From: Terriglobus sp. TAA 43 | GTDB taxonomy: Bacteria; Acidobacteriota; Terriglobia; Terriglobales; Acidobacteriaceae | Direction: 5' to 3' | NCBI RefSeq assembly: GCF_000800015.1 | Contig: NZ_JUGR01000001.1 | Span: 806,001-870,000, forward strand | Length of the DNA stretch: 64,000 nucleotides | Shown: positions 52,249-62,851 of the stretch, piece after piece | Layout: each line of letters opens with the position of its first letter | Numbering within the stretch: the first letter of the stretch is position 1 | Notes under the pieces: model-generated | Seen by the model: only the letters and a program-made list of their open reading frames with translations | Told to the model about the DNA's origin: nothing | Database searches by the model: none | Program-made: the position numbers and the translations under genes

Positions 52249-53052
52249 ATGCCCGTAACGATGGAGCCAACCCGGATGCAGGAGCGCACGAAGCAAAACT
52301 TCGTGGTGTCGCTGGTGCTGCATGGCGTGGTGATTGGCGGTGTGCTGGCTGCGGGATACGTTTTTCGCAATCACGGAGAGAAGTGGGGCGATAAAGCTGA
52401 CATTACAGGTGCGGTGCAGGCGACGATGGTGAATTCCCTGCCGCTGCCGCCGCGTGTTCAGCCGAAGGAAGACAATGTGCTGGCGAGCGAGAATCCAAGT
52501 GAAGCTCCTCCGCCGCCGACGCCTGCTGCAGAACCTCCACCGAAGCCCACGGATATTCCCATTCCGGTGAAACAACCGGACAAAAAGACTCCACCGAAGG
52601 TTGCAGAGAAGCCTGCACCTGTACCGCCGCAGAAGCCGCAGCCCACAAAGCCGCAGCCGGACAAAGCAACTTCTGGTGAGACTGCCGGGCTGAAGATGGC
52701 GATGACGTCTGTCGAAAATCGTGCGGGCACATCGGCCACAAACGTGTCGGATTCCGCATTTGGCGAGCGTTATGCGTATTACGTCCGGCAACTGACGCAG
52801 CGGGTGGCGCAGCAGTGGTACACGCAAACGCTCGACAGCGGTGCTGTGGGACATCGCGTGTGGATCAGTTTTCGTGTGAATCGTGATGGCTCGCCATCGA
52901 ACATCCAGATTGCGAAACCGAGTGGTGATGCCACTCTGGATGCGAGCGCCATGCGGGCCTTGCAACGCATTGACACGTTTGGACCTCTGCCGGACAGCTA
53001 CAGCGGTTCGTACATCAACGTGCAGTATTACTTTGATCCGAAGGGCAATTAA
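52249..53052 (+). CDS. TonB/TolA-family energy transducer
   Basis: 267 residues: a short cytoplasmic leader, one helix (about 18-42, FVVSLVLHGVVIGGVLAAGYVF), a long proline- and lysine-rich spacer (about 75-155), and a C-terminal TonB-like domain (about 165-267, SFRVNRDGSPSNIQIAKPSGDATLDASAMRAL). It probably takes the TolA place, linking the TolQR motor to Pal/TolB. The C-terminal fold is TonB-like rather than the E. coli TolA type, usual outside Proteobacteria (inference). Confidence 0.9.
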   Translation: MPVTMEPTRMQERTKQNFVVSLVLHGVVIGGVLAAGYVFRNHGEKWGDKADITGAVQATMVNSLPLPPRVQPKEDNVLASENPSEAPPPPTPAAEPPPKPTDIPIPVKQPDKKTPPKVAEKPAPVPPQKPQPTKPQPDKATSGETAGLKMAMTSVENRAGTSATNVSDSAFGERYAYYVRQLTQRVAQQWYTQTLDSGAVGHRVWISFRVNRDGSPSNIQIAKPSGDATLDASAMRALQRIDTFGPLPDSYSGSYINVQYYFDPKGN

Positions 53053-53157
53053 CCGGTACGCAACGTGAGTTCAAGGCGCGGCGAAAAGAAAATGCCGTAC
53101 CCGCGGAGGAACGTTCTCCACACCGTTTTCATGTTGCAGCGTCTACCATGGACAACG

Positions 53158-54495
53158 ATGGTGAATCGCACACGTTTGAATCTCGTAAAGATGGCTGCTG
53201 TCGCGGCAGTGGTGTTGTTGGGCTCCGCGGCGCTGCATGCGCAGGATAATGTCTTCACCGGAACGAACACGGGTGCAGACCGCATCCGCATTGCCACGGC
53301 AAACTTTCGCGCGGGTTCTGCCGATGCTGGCAGCCTGAAACAAATTTTTGATTCCGTGCTGTTCAACGACCTGCAAAACGCGGGTGTGTTCGATCTTGTG
53401 TCGAAGAGTCTGCAGCCGCAATCCATGCCTGGCACTCCGCAGGAGATGCGCCTGGATGAGTGGACCGCTACGCCGGTCAGTGCGGCTTATGTTGCGTTTG
53501 GTTCGTTGAGCGTTGCAAACAATCGCGTGGTGGTGAACGCCTACGTGGATGACACGCACAACGCGCAGTATCCGCAGGTGCTGGGCAAACAGTACACCGA
53601 AGCTGGTGACGAGAATGGTGCACGCACCATTGCACACAAGCTGGCGGATGAGATCATTCTGCGCCTGGGTGGCGGCATCCCCGGCATTGCAGAGAGCAAG
53701 ATTTATTTTGTGCGCGCGGGTGGCGGCACCAAAGAAATCTGGGCGATGGATTACGACGGCGCGAATGCTCATGCAGTAACGCACCTGGGCACCATTTCAC
53801 TTTCGCCGCGTGTTTCGCCGGACAATTCGCGCATTGCGCTTTCGTCTCTGGGCAAGGACGGATTTCAAATCCGGATGTATTCGCTGCTGCTGAATCGTCC
53901 GATCAACTTCCCTTCTGGTGGCGGAACAAATCTTTCTCCGGCGTGGGCGTCGAACGGTCAGCTTGCGTATTCCTCTTCGCGCACGGGTGATCCTGAGATT
54001 TACGTCACGGATGCCAATGGCGGTGGAGCGCGTCGCGTGACGAACTCGCGCGGACCGGATGTTTCGCCGACATGGAATCCCAAGACGGGATCGCAGATTG
54101 CGTTCATCAGCGGTCGCAGTGGATTGCCGCAGGTGTATATCATGGACGCGGATGGCGCTGGTGTGCAGCGCATGACCGATGGTGGATACGCCACGTCAGT
54201 TTCGTGGTCTCCCAATGGACAATTCCTGGCCTTTGCATGGGACCGCAAGTACGGTCCGGGCGCGCCAGGAGGACAAGACATTTACGTGATGGAGATTGCC
54301 AGCAAGCGCTGGATCCAGCTCACGAACGGCATAGGCCGCTGCGACTTCCCCTCATGGTCGCCGGATGGCCGTCACATCGTTTTTGCCGTGGGCTCTGGCG
54401 CACGCGCAGAAGTTTGGACCATGCTGGCTGATGGTACTGCGAAGCACAAACTTGCAGGCACCGGAAGCGACATGCCCAATTGGAGTTTTCGCTGA
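53158..54495 (+). CDS. tolB: Tol-Pal periplasmic propeller protein TolB
   Basis: 445 residues from ATG 53158, which gives a clean signal peptide ending near ALHA. Upstream in-frame starts (53065, 53092, 53131) would bury the signal peptide behind extra residues. N-terminal domain (IRIATANFRAGS, LQNAGVFDL) and six-bladed PD40 propeller with repeated SPDN/SPNG/SPDG (for example RVSPDNSRIALS, WSPNGQFLAFAW, WSPDGRHIVFAVG). TolB binds Pal. Confidence 0.94.
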   Translation: MVNRTRLNLVKMAAVAAVVLLGSAALHAQDNVFTGTNTGADRIRIATANFRAGSADAGSLKQIFDSVLFNDLQNAGVFDLVSKSLQPQSMPGTPQEMRLDEWTATPVSAAYVAFGSLSVANNRVVVNAYVDDTHNAQYPQVLGKQYTEAGDENGARTIAHKLADEIILRLGGGIPGIAESKIYFVRAGGGTKEIWAMDYDGANAHAVTHLGTISLSPRVSPDNSRIALSSLGKDGFQIRMYSLLLNRPINFPSGGGTNLSPAWASNGQLAYSSSRTGDPEIYVTDANGGGARRVTNSRGPDVSPTWNPKTGSQIAFISGRSGLPQVYIMDADGAGVQRMTDGGYATSVSWSPNGQFLAFAWDRKYGPGAPGGQDIYVMEIASKRWIQLTNGIGRCDFPSWSPDGRHIVFAVGSGARAEVWTMLADGTAKHKLAGTGSDMPNWSFR

Positions 54496-54530
54496 AGTTT
54501 TTTCTGCCGATCAACGATTTTTGAGGAGAG

Positions 54531-55286
54531 ATGATGAGATTGCAAACAACCCGCACCAAATCAATCGTGACAACTGCGATGGCCGCGATGCTGCTGCTGG
54601 CAGGCTGCCATAAGAAGCAGAGCGCGCCGCCGCCGTATACCGCACCGCCGGCTGCTGCACCTGCTGCTGCGCCAACAGCTACGCTGACCGCAGAGCCTGC
54701 GACGATCGACCTGGGCCAGTCTGTTGTTCTGACCTGGCACACTTCGAACGCGACGTCGGTTTCGATTGATGGTGTTGGACCGGTCAACCTGAACGGAACG
54801 ACGAACGTGACGCCGTCAAACTCGACGAACTTCCACCTGGTGGCAACGGGCGATGGTGGCACTGCGGATGCGAACTTCCGCGTGACCGTACGTGTCCCCG
54901 CGGCTCCGGTTGCAGGTACATCGTCGGATCTGCCGGATGATGCTGCGTTCCACGCTGCCGTGCCGGACATTTTCTATGACTACGACAGCTACGATCTGAA
55001 CCCCGCAGGCCACACCGCGGCGCAGCAGGCTTCCACGTACCTGAACCAGCATCCCAACATCAAGCTGCTGATTGGCGGCTACTGCGACGAGCGTGGTTCG
55101 GCTGAGTACAACCTGGCGCTGGGCGAGAACCGTGCGAACGCAGCGAAGACCGCGCTGGTGAATGCAGGCGTGTCGGCTAGCCGCATCCGCGTGATCTCCT
55201 ACGGTAAGGAAAAGCAGTTCTGCACCGAACAGAATGAATCGTGCTGGCAGCAGAATCGCCGCGCACAGTTCAACATCGACCGGTAA
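54531..55286 (+). CDS. pal: Peptidoglycan-associated lipoprotein Pal (OmpA family) with extra N-terminal Ig-like domain
   Basis: 251 residues. Lipobox LLAGC with C26, then an Ala/Pro-rich linker, an Ig-like beta domain (about 48-130, VVLTWHTSNATSVSIDG and STNFHLVATGDGG), and the OmpA-type peptidoglycan domain (about 145-251, IFYDYDSYDLNPAG, GGYCDERGSAEYNLALGENRA). Pal is usually about 170 residues; the extra domain makes the difference. It anchors the outer membrane to the wall. A hairpin follows before cpoB. Confidence 0.93.
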   Translation: MMRLQTTRTKSIVTTAMAAMLLLAGCHKKQSAPPPYTAPPAAAPAAAPTATLTAEPATIDLGQSVVLTWHTSNATSVSIDGVGPVNLNGTTNVTPSNSTNFHLVATGDGGTADANFRVTVRVPAAPVAGTSSDLPDDAAFHAAVPDIFYDYDSYDLNPAGHTAAQQASTYLNQHPNIKLLIGGYCDERGSAEYNLALGENRANAAKTALVNAGVSASRIRVISYGKEKQFCTEQNESCWQQNRRAQFNIDR

Positions 55287-55319
55287 ACAACTGCAATTTC
55301 ACTTAATCTGGTAAAGCAC

Positions 55320-55357
55320 GAACGCATGGCGGGGAGGTACAAGCCCGCCATGCGTTC
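55320..55357 (+). terminator. Strong hairpin (possible attenuator) between pal and cpoB
   Basis: A 14-bp perfect stem GAACGCATGGCGGG / CCCGCCATGCGTTC with a 10-nt loop, followed by TCTTACG. No long T-run, so it could be a partial terminator or mRNA-end stabiliser that lowers cpoB relative to pal. Confidence 0.55.
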
Positions 55358-55379
55358 TCTTACGTGGAGGAACCATCCC

Positions 55380-56351
55380 ATGCACCGCACACTTCGCATT
55401 GTGCCCGCTACGCTTGCACTTGCCGCTGTCCTGTTCACTGCCCCGACTCCCGCCTTTGCTGCAAACAAAGACATGGTGGAGTTGCAGACACAGGTCCGCG
55501 CGCTGCAGGACGCTATTGCACGCCTGCAACAGTCCAACGACGAACGCATGGGCGTGATGAAAGATTTGATTCAGCAGACCACCGACGCCGTGAACAAGAT
55601 GGCGCAGACGATGGATGGTGTGCAGCGCCAGATGCGCGCGCAGAGCGAAAGCACGGGCAAGAACGTGGAACAGCTCTCCGGGCAGATGCAGTCGCTGAAT
55701 GACTCGCTGGATGAGTTGAAGGCTCGCCTTGGCCGCGTTGAGAAGAGCATTGGCGATGTGCAGAGCCAGCAGCAGAGCATCAGCGCGAAGCTGGATTCGG
55801 GTGGTGGTGGAGCTGCCAGCGGTGGCGCACCCATGACGACCGATACTCCCGCTCCGAGCGGTAGCCCGGCTGCGCCGATCGTGCGTAATGGCAAGCCTTC
55901 TGCGGCGATCCCCGCAACAGCAGCGCCTGCGCTACCTACGGCACCTTCTGCCCCGCCGGTGGAAGATCTGTATCGCACGGCCTTCAGTGACTACAACGGC
56001 GCGAAGTACACGCTGGCGTCGGCCGAGTTCAACGATGTGATCAAGTACTACCCCGACTCGAACCTGGCGGGCAATGCCTACTTCTACCTGGGCGAGATTG
56101 ATTACAAGGCCGGTCGTTTCTCCGCAGCCGCGAAGAACTACGACAAGGTAGCGGAACAGTATCCGGGGAATCAGAAGACTGCCGTTTCCCAGCTTCGCAA
56201 GGGCGAGTCGTTGCTGGCGATGAAGCAGACGGATGCGGGTGTGCGTGAACTGCGTTCGCTGATCCAGCGTTATCCCAACACGCAGGAAGCCACTGCCGCA
56301 CGCAGCAAGCTGAATGCGCTGGGTGTGACGGTGGTTCCGCGGACCCGGTAA
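55380..56351 (+). CDS. cpoB: Tol-Pal system protein CpoB/YbgF
   Basis: 323 residues from ATG 55380 with GGAGGA upstream, giving a signal peptide (about 1-27). A coiled coil (about 30-140) is followed by a Gly/Ala/Pro linker and TPR repeats at the C-terminus (YRTAFSDYNGAKYTLASAEF, YFYLGEIDYKAGRF, YDKVAEQYPGNQKT). CpoB couples peptidoglycan synthesis with outer-membrane constriction. Last gene of the tol operon. Confidence 0.9.
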   Translation: MHRTLRIVPATLALAAVLFTAPTPAFAANKDMVELQTQVRALQDAIARLQQSNDERMGVMKDLIQQTTDAVNKMAQTMDGVQRQMRAQSESTGKNVEQLSGQMQSLNDSLDELKARLGRVEKSIGDVQSQQQSISAKLDSGGGGAASGGAPMTTDTPAPSGSPAAPIVRNGKPSAAIPATAAPALPTAPSAPPVEDLYRTAFSDYNGAKYTLASAEFNDVIKYYPDSNLAGNAYFYLGEIDYKAGRFSAAAKNYDKVAEQYPGNQKTAVSQLRKGESLLAMKQTDAGVRELRSLIQRYPNTQEATAARSKLNALGVTVVPRTR

Positions 56352-56387
56352 GACCTGAACAGCGCTTTCTAGTTCGGAGAGAAAACA

Positions 56388-56425
56388 AATGCCTTCCAGC
56401 CATGATGAATCGGCTGGAAGGCATT
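56388..56425 (-). terminator. Terminator hairpin between convergent cpoB and DapA-like genes
   Basis: A 14-bp perfect stem AATGCCTTCCAGCC / GGCTGGAAGGCATT with a 10-nt loop. On the minus strand it is followed by TGTTTTCTC, so it fits best as the end of the 56481 gene; it may also serve cpoB. Confidence 0.65.
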
Positions 56426-56480
56426 CAACGTTTCGGCAAGGAAGATTCGTCGGGATTCTTCGCTTTGCTCAGAATGACAA

Positions 56481-57548
56481 TTACGAGTTCATGCCCCGCA
56501 GGAGAGAAGCAATCTCTTCTGCGCGGTTTGCCGTTACGGACAGAAGCGGGAGTCGGGGACGGCCACCGAAGTAGCCGGAGAGTTCGCTGGCAGCCTTGAT
56601 GGATGGTGTGTCCCACGACGCAATGCCCTGCTCTGCGCGGGCGAGCCTGCCCTGCTTTTCTTCGAGCAGACGAGGGTTGCCGTCTTTCCATGCAGCCCAT
56701 ACTTCAAAGGCAGCCTGCGGTACGGATGTAGCGATGGGCATGGCGAGCGCAACCGAACCTGCGCGGAGCGCGGCGTCTGCATCCGCTGTTGCACCCCAGA
56801 GAACCTGGAAACCAACTTCGCGGGTACGTGTTTTCAGTGCAGGCACCGGAGGAGCGGTGGCTACAGCAGTTCCGCCTGTGAGCGCTGTGGCGCTGACGAA
56901 AGTCCCCGCGACCACGACTTCTGGCTGCTCGACAGCGAGCATGCGGCCGGTAGCTGCTGTGAAGGTGATGGTGGTGGTGGCTGTGTGCTTCACGTTTGCG
57001 GAAACTTCGCGGATCTGTGTCACGCGGCTGACGTGCGTCGATTGCTCCAGCACGCCGATGATGTTGGGGTGTGAGGCGAGTTGCGCGATGAGTTCGATGG
57101 GTAGCGCAACGCGGTCCGCATCGGAGTGCAGAAGGACTGGCAGCGGCGAAGCGTCAGCGATGGTCTGGAAGTACGTCAGGAGGGCCGTGGTGGCGCTGCT
57201 GTCGTTCCAGAGCATTTGGGAGTACTCCACGGGTGCGGCGAGCAGCACGACGTCAAAGCGTGCGGCTGCGGCGGCTGCGGCAAGCTGGATGGACTCGTAC
57301 ACGCTGGGGAGACCAATGCCTGCGGTGAGAACTTTCTCCTTCGCAGCCTCTGCACCGACGGTCTTCAGCACCTGGATGCGTTCGTCCGTTGAGAGCGATG
57401 CCGTCTCGCTATTGGGGCCAAGCGCGATCAGTCCACTGTTTGGCGTAAGCGAATAGCGGCGTACGTTGTGTTCCAGTTTGCGGAGGTTGAGCCGGCCATC
57501 GGGATAAAACGGAGTTGCGAGCGGGACGTGAACGCCTTCAAACAGCAT
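56481..57548 (-). CDS. DapA (DHDPS)-family protein with apparently altered active site
   Basis: 355 residues, longer than the usual 290-310. The fold is that of dihydrodipicolinate synthase/N-acetylneuraminate lyase (VPLATPFYPDGRLNLRKLEHNVRRY, LGPNSETASLSTDERIQVL, C-terminal LRAGSVALAMPIATSVPQAAFEVW). Where normal enzymes have a Schiff-base Lys in G-I-K-x-x-S, this one has GVLEQS, so Lys appears to be Leu; the Tyr motif Y-N-x-P is LHSDADR. So aldolase chemistry may be lost or different. The alignment is by eye. Not next to lysine biosynthesis genes. Confidence 0.75.
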   Translation of the reverse strand: MLFEGVHVPLATPFYPDGRLNLRKLEHNVRRYSLTPNSGLIALGPNSETASLSTDERIQVLKTVGAEAAKEKVLTAGIGLPSVYESIQLAAAAAAARFDVVLLAAPVEYSQMLWNDSSATTALLTYFQTIADASPLPVLLHSDADRVALPIELIAQLASHPNIIGVLEQSTHVSRVTQIREVSANVKHTATTTITFTAATGRMLAVEQPEVVVAGTFVSATALTGGTAVATAPPVPALKTRTREVGFQVLWGATADADAALRAGSVALAMPIATSVPQAAFEVWAAWKDGNPRLLEEKQGRLARAEQGIASWDTPSIKAASELSGYFGGRPRLPLLSVTANRAEEIASLLRGMNS

Positions 57549-57637
57549 GTCTTCATGGTATCGCCAACGATGCCTGCCCGAGGAATTTCCGGCCTGACTC
57601 TTTGCAATTGGCGCAGGAAAAGCTAACGTAGAGGTCG

Positions 57638-58123
57638 ATGGAATCAGTAGAGATTCGCGGAAACAAAACGACGAAAGACCTGGCGCACGAGGCCGGCTGG
57701 TTTGCGTTGCACACGCTGCTGGCGGTTCTGGTGCTGGTAGTGATTGTCGCCGTGTTCTGGGTACTGCATGTCGACCAGGATTCGTCGTTGCCCAAAATCA
57801 TCTGCACCGTGCTGGCGCTGATCGTCCCCATGGGCGCAGGCTACGTTGTGGGGCGCATGTTTCCGGGTACGGTCGCGTCGTATGTCTGGATCTCCGGGCT
57901 ACTGTTTTTCCTGGTGGTGTGTGTGTACACGCTTGACCTGCCCACCGGAAATGGCCTGTGCAACGGCTGCGGCGCCGTGGACAAGCTGTGGCGCACCTTT
58001 TTCACCATTGAGCTCAACAGCGGCCTGCTGGGCGGCGACGGTCTGCTGATCGGAACGTGGATTCCGCTGTCGATGATTGGGTATGCCGTTGGCGCGAAGC
58101 TTGCTCGCAACCTGTCTGAATAA
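57638..58123 (+). CDS. Uncharacterised four-helix membrane protein
   Basis: 161 residues. A soluble start (MESVEIRGNKTTKDL) is followed by helices near 24-45, 53-72, 79-98 and 133-156. Between helices 3 and 4 is a loop with NGLCNGCGAVDKL, a two-Cys pair that could bind metal or form a disulfide. No family recognised. Divergent from the DapA-like gene, convergent with carB across a strong terminator. Confidence 0.6.
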   Translation: MESVEIRGNKTTKDLAHEAGWFALHTLLAVLVLVVIVAVFWVLHVDQDSSLPKIICTVLALIVPMGAGYVVGRMFPGTVASYVWISGLLFFLVVCVYTLDLPTGNGLCNGCGAVDKLWRTFFTIELNSGLLGGDGLLIGTWIPLSMIGYAVGAKLARNLSE

Positions 58124-58136
58124 CACCTTCGTTCTT

Positions 58137-58186
58137 CACAAACAGTAAGGGCCTCCGCTGCGTTGCGGAGGCCCTTACTGTTTGTG
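58137..58186. terminator. Bidirectional terminator between the membrane protein and carB
   Basis: A 22-bp perfect stem CACAAACAGTAAGG.../...CCTTACTGTTTGTG (58137-58158 and 58165-58186) around a 6-nt loop. A-rich and T-rich ends on both sides allow use in either direction. Confidence 0.85.
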
Positions 58187-58194
58187 CCGGTGCT

Positions 58195-61473
<3,279 letters not shown>

Positions 61474-61523
61474 CTATCTCTTCCCTCTTGCTGTTTGCTT
61501 GGCCAGACACACAAGCTCTCATG

Positions 61524-61552
61524 AAAAGGGGCATCCTCAGGATGCCCCTTTT
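61524..61552 (-). terminator. Hairpin with T-run between carA and carB
   Basis: A 13-bp perfect stem AAAAGGGGCATCC / GGATGCCCCTTTT with a 3-nt loop, right after the carA stop. In the direction of transcription the stem ends in TTTT. A full terminator here would separate carA and carB, so it is more likely a partial terminator or attenuator, or carB has its own promoter. Confidence 0.6.
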
Positions 61553-61553
61553 G

Positions 61554-62702
61554 TTACTTCTTCCACTCTTCCATCAACTTCCGGAAGTCCTTAAACAGGT
61601 AGTGCGAATCGTGCGGCCCGGGGCTGGCTTCGGGGTGGTACTGCACGCTGAACATGGGGTGTTCTTTGTGCTTCAGGCCTGCCACGGTTTGGTCGTTCAG
61701 GTTCACGTGGGTGATGGCAACCTTGCCCTCATCCAGCGATTCCGGATCAACAGCGAAGTTGTGATTCTGCGACGTGATCTCCACCTTGCCAGTTTCCAGG
61801 TTCTTGATGGGATGGTTCGCGCCGTGATGACCGAACTTCAGTTTGTAAGTCTTGCCGCCGAGTGCGAGACCGAAGATCTGGTGACCAAGGCAGATGCCAA
61901 ACATCGGCGTCTTCCCTGCCAGTTCCTGCACGTTCTTCTGTGCGTAGTCCAGCGGCTCAGGATCGCCAGGTCCGTTGGAGAAGAACACTCCATCGGGATT
62001 GAGCGCCAGAACTTCGCTTGCAGGCGTGGTTGCGGGAACTACCGTTACACGGCAGTTTTCGCGCGCCAGCATACGCAGAATGTTCTGCTTGATACCGAAG
62101 TCATACGCAACGACATGCATTTCGCGTCCGCCATCAATGGCTGCCGGAAGGAACTTGTCGCCGGTTTCATTGCGCTCTGTCGCCGCGGACCATTCGTAGG
62201 TCTGCTTTGTGGTGACTTTGCTGGCAAGATCCGTGCCGTCCATCTTGGGGATGGAACGCGCCTTCACCACGAGAGCATCCGTGTCGACGACAGCGTCCTT
62301 CTCGAAGGTGGCGATGACACCACGCATCACGCCGTTGGCGCGAAGATGACGAACGATGGCGCGCGTGTCCACGTCAGCAATGACGGGAACGCTGTTCTTT
62401 TCCAGGTACTCGTCTGTGACTTGGGTGGAACGCCAGTTGGACGACACCGGAGAGAACTCACGAACTACGAGACCTTCGATATAGGGCTTCGTGCTTTCGT
62501 CGTCGCTCGGGGTGGTGCCGTAGTTTCCGATTTGTGGATTGGTGAGAACGACAATCTGCCCGGCGTAGGAGGGATCTGTAAAGATCTCCTGATAACCGGT
62601 CAATGCAGTATTGAAAACGACTTCCCCGACGCGTTCGGCTGGGGCGCCGAAGCCTTTTCCGCGGAAGATGCGCCCGTCTTCGAGCGCTAAAATGGCTTGC
62701 AT
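61554..62702 (-). CDS. carA: Carbamoyl-phosphate synthase small subunit (glutaminase)
   Basis: 382 residues. N-terminal CPSase small-chain domain ([34 protein letters not shown]) and class I glutaminase domain with nucleophile Cys in [14 protein letters not shown] and the His/Glu pair in [10 protein letters not shown]. It releases ammonia from glutamine for CarB. GGAGAGG precedes the ATG. No pyrimidine-type leader peptide is seen. Confidence 0.96.
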   Translation of the reverse strand: MQAILALEDGRIFRGKGFGAPAERVGEVVFNTALTGYQEIFTDPSYAGQIVVLTNPQIGNYGTTPSDDESTKPYIEGLVVREFSPVSSNWRSTQVTDEYLEKNSVPVIADVDTRAIVRHLRANGVMRGVIATFEKDAVVDTDALVVKARSIPKMDGTDLASKVTTKQTYEWSAATERNETGDKFLPAAIDGGREMHVVAYDFGIKQNILRMLARENCRVTVVPATTPASEVLALNPDGVFFSNGPGDPEPLDYAQKNVQELAGKTPMFGICLGHQIFGLALGGKTYKLKFGHHGANHPIKNLETGKVEITSQNHNFAVDPESLDEGKVAITHVNLNDQTVAGLKHKEHPMFSVQYHPEASPGPHDSHYLFKDFRKLMEEWKK

Positions 62703-62730
62703 TGCCTCTCCAAAGGAGTGGATTCAATCG

Positions 62731-62759
62731 ATTCTACCAGTCTTTAGCCTCGGAACCAA
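62731..62759 (-). promoter_or_regulatory. Candidate sigma-70 type promoter of carA
   Basis: On the minus strand TTGGTT (62754-62759) and TAGAAT (62731-62736) are separated by exactly 17 bp, about 30 bp before the carA ATG at 62702. Both hexamers are near the sigma-70 consensus (TTGACA/TATAAT). Confidence 0.45.
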
Positions 62760-62851
62760 CTCGCACCGCTCTTTTGCCGGAAAAGCCGCGCCACACATCT
62801 GGCAAACTCAGTCCTGCATCTCAACCTAGTGGAAAGACCTCCCCTGAAACG

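Noticed and set aside
56440-56480. GGGATTCTTCGCTTTGCTCAGAATGACA-like stretch after cpoB
   Set aside because: It resembles dispersed repeats known from many genomes, but only one copy is here and its stem is short.
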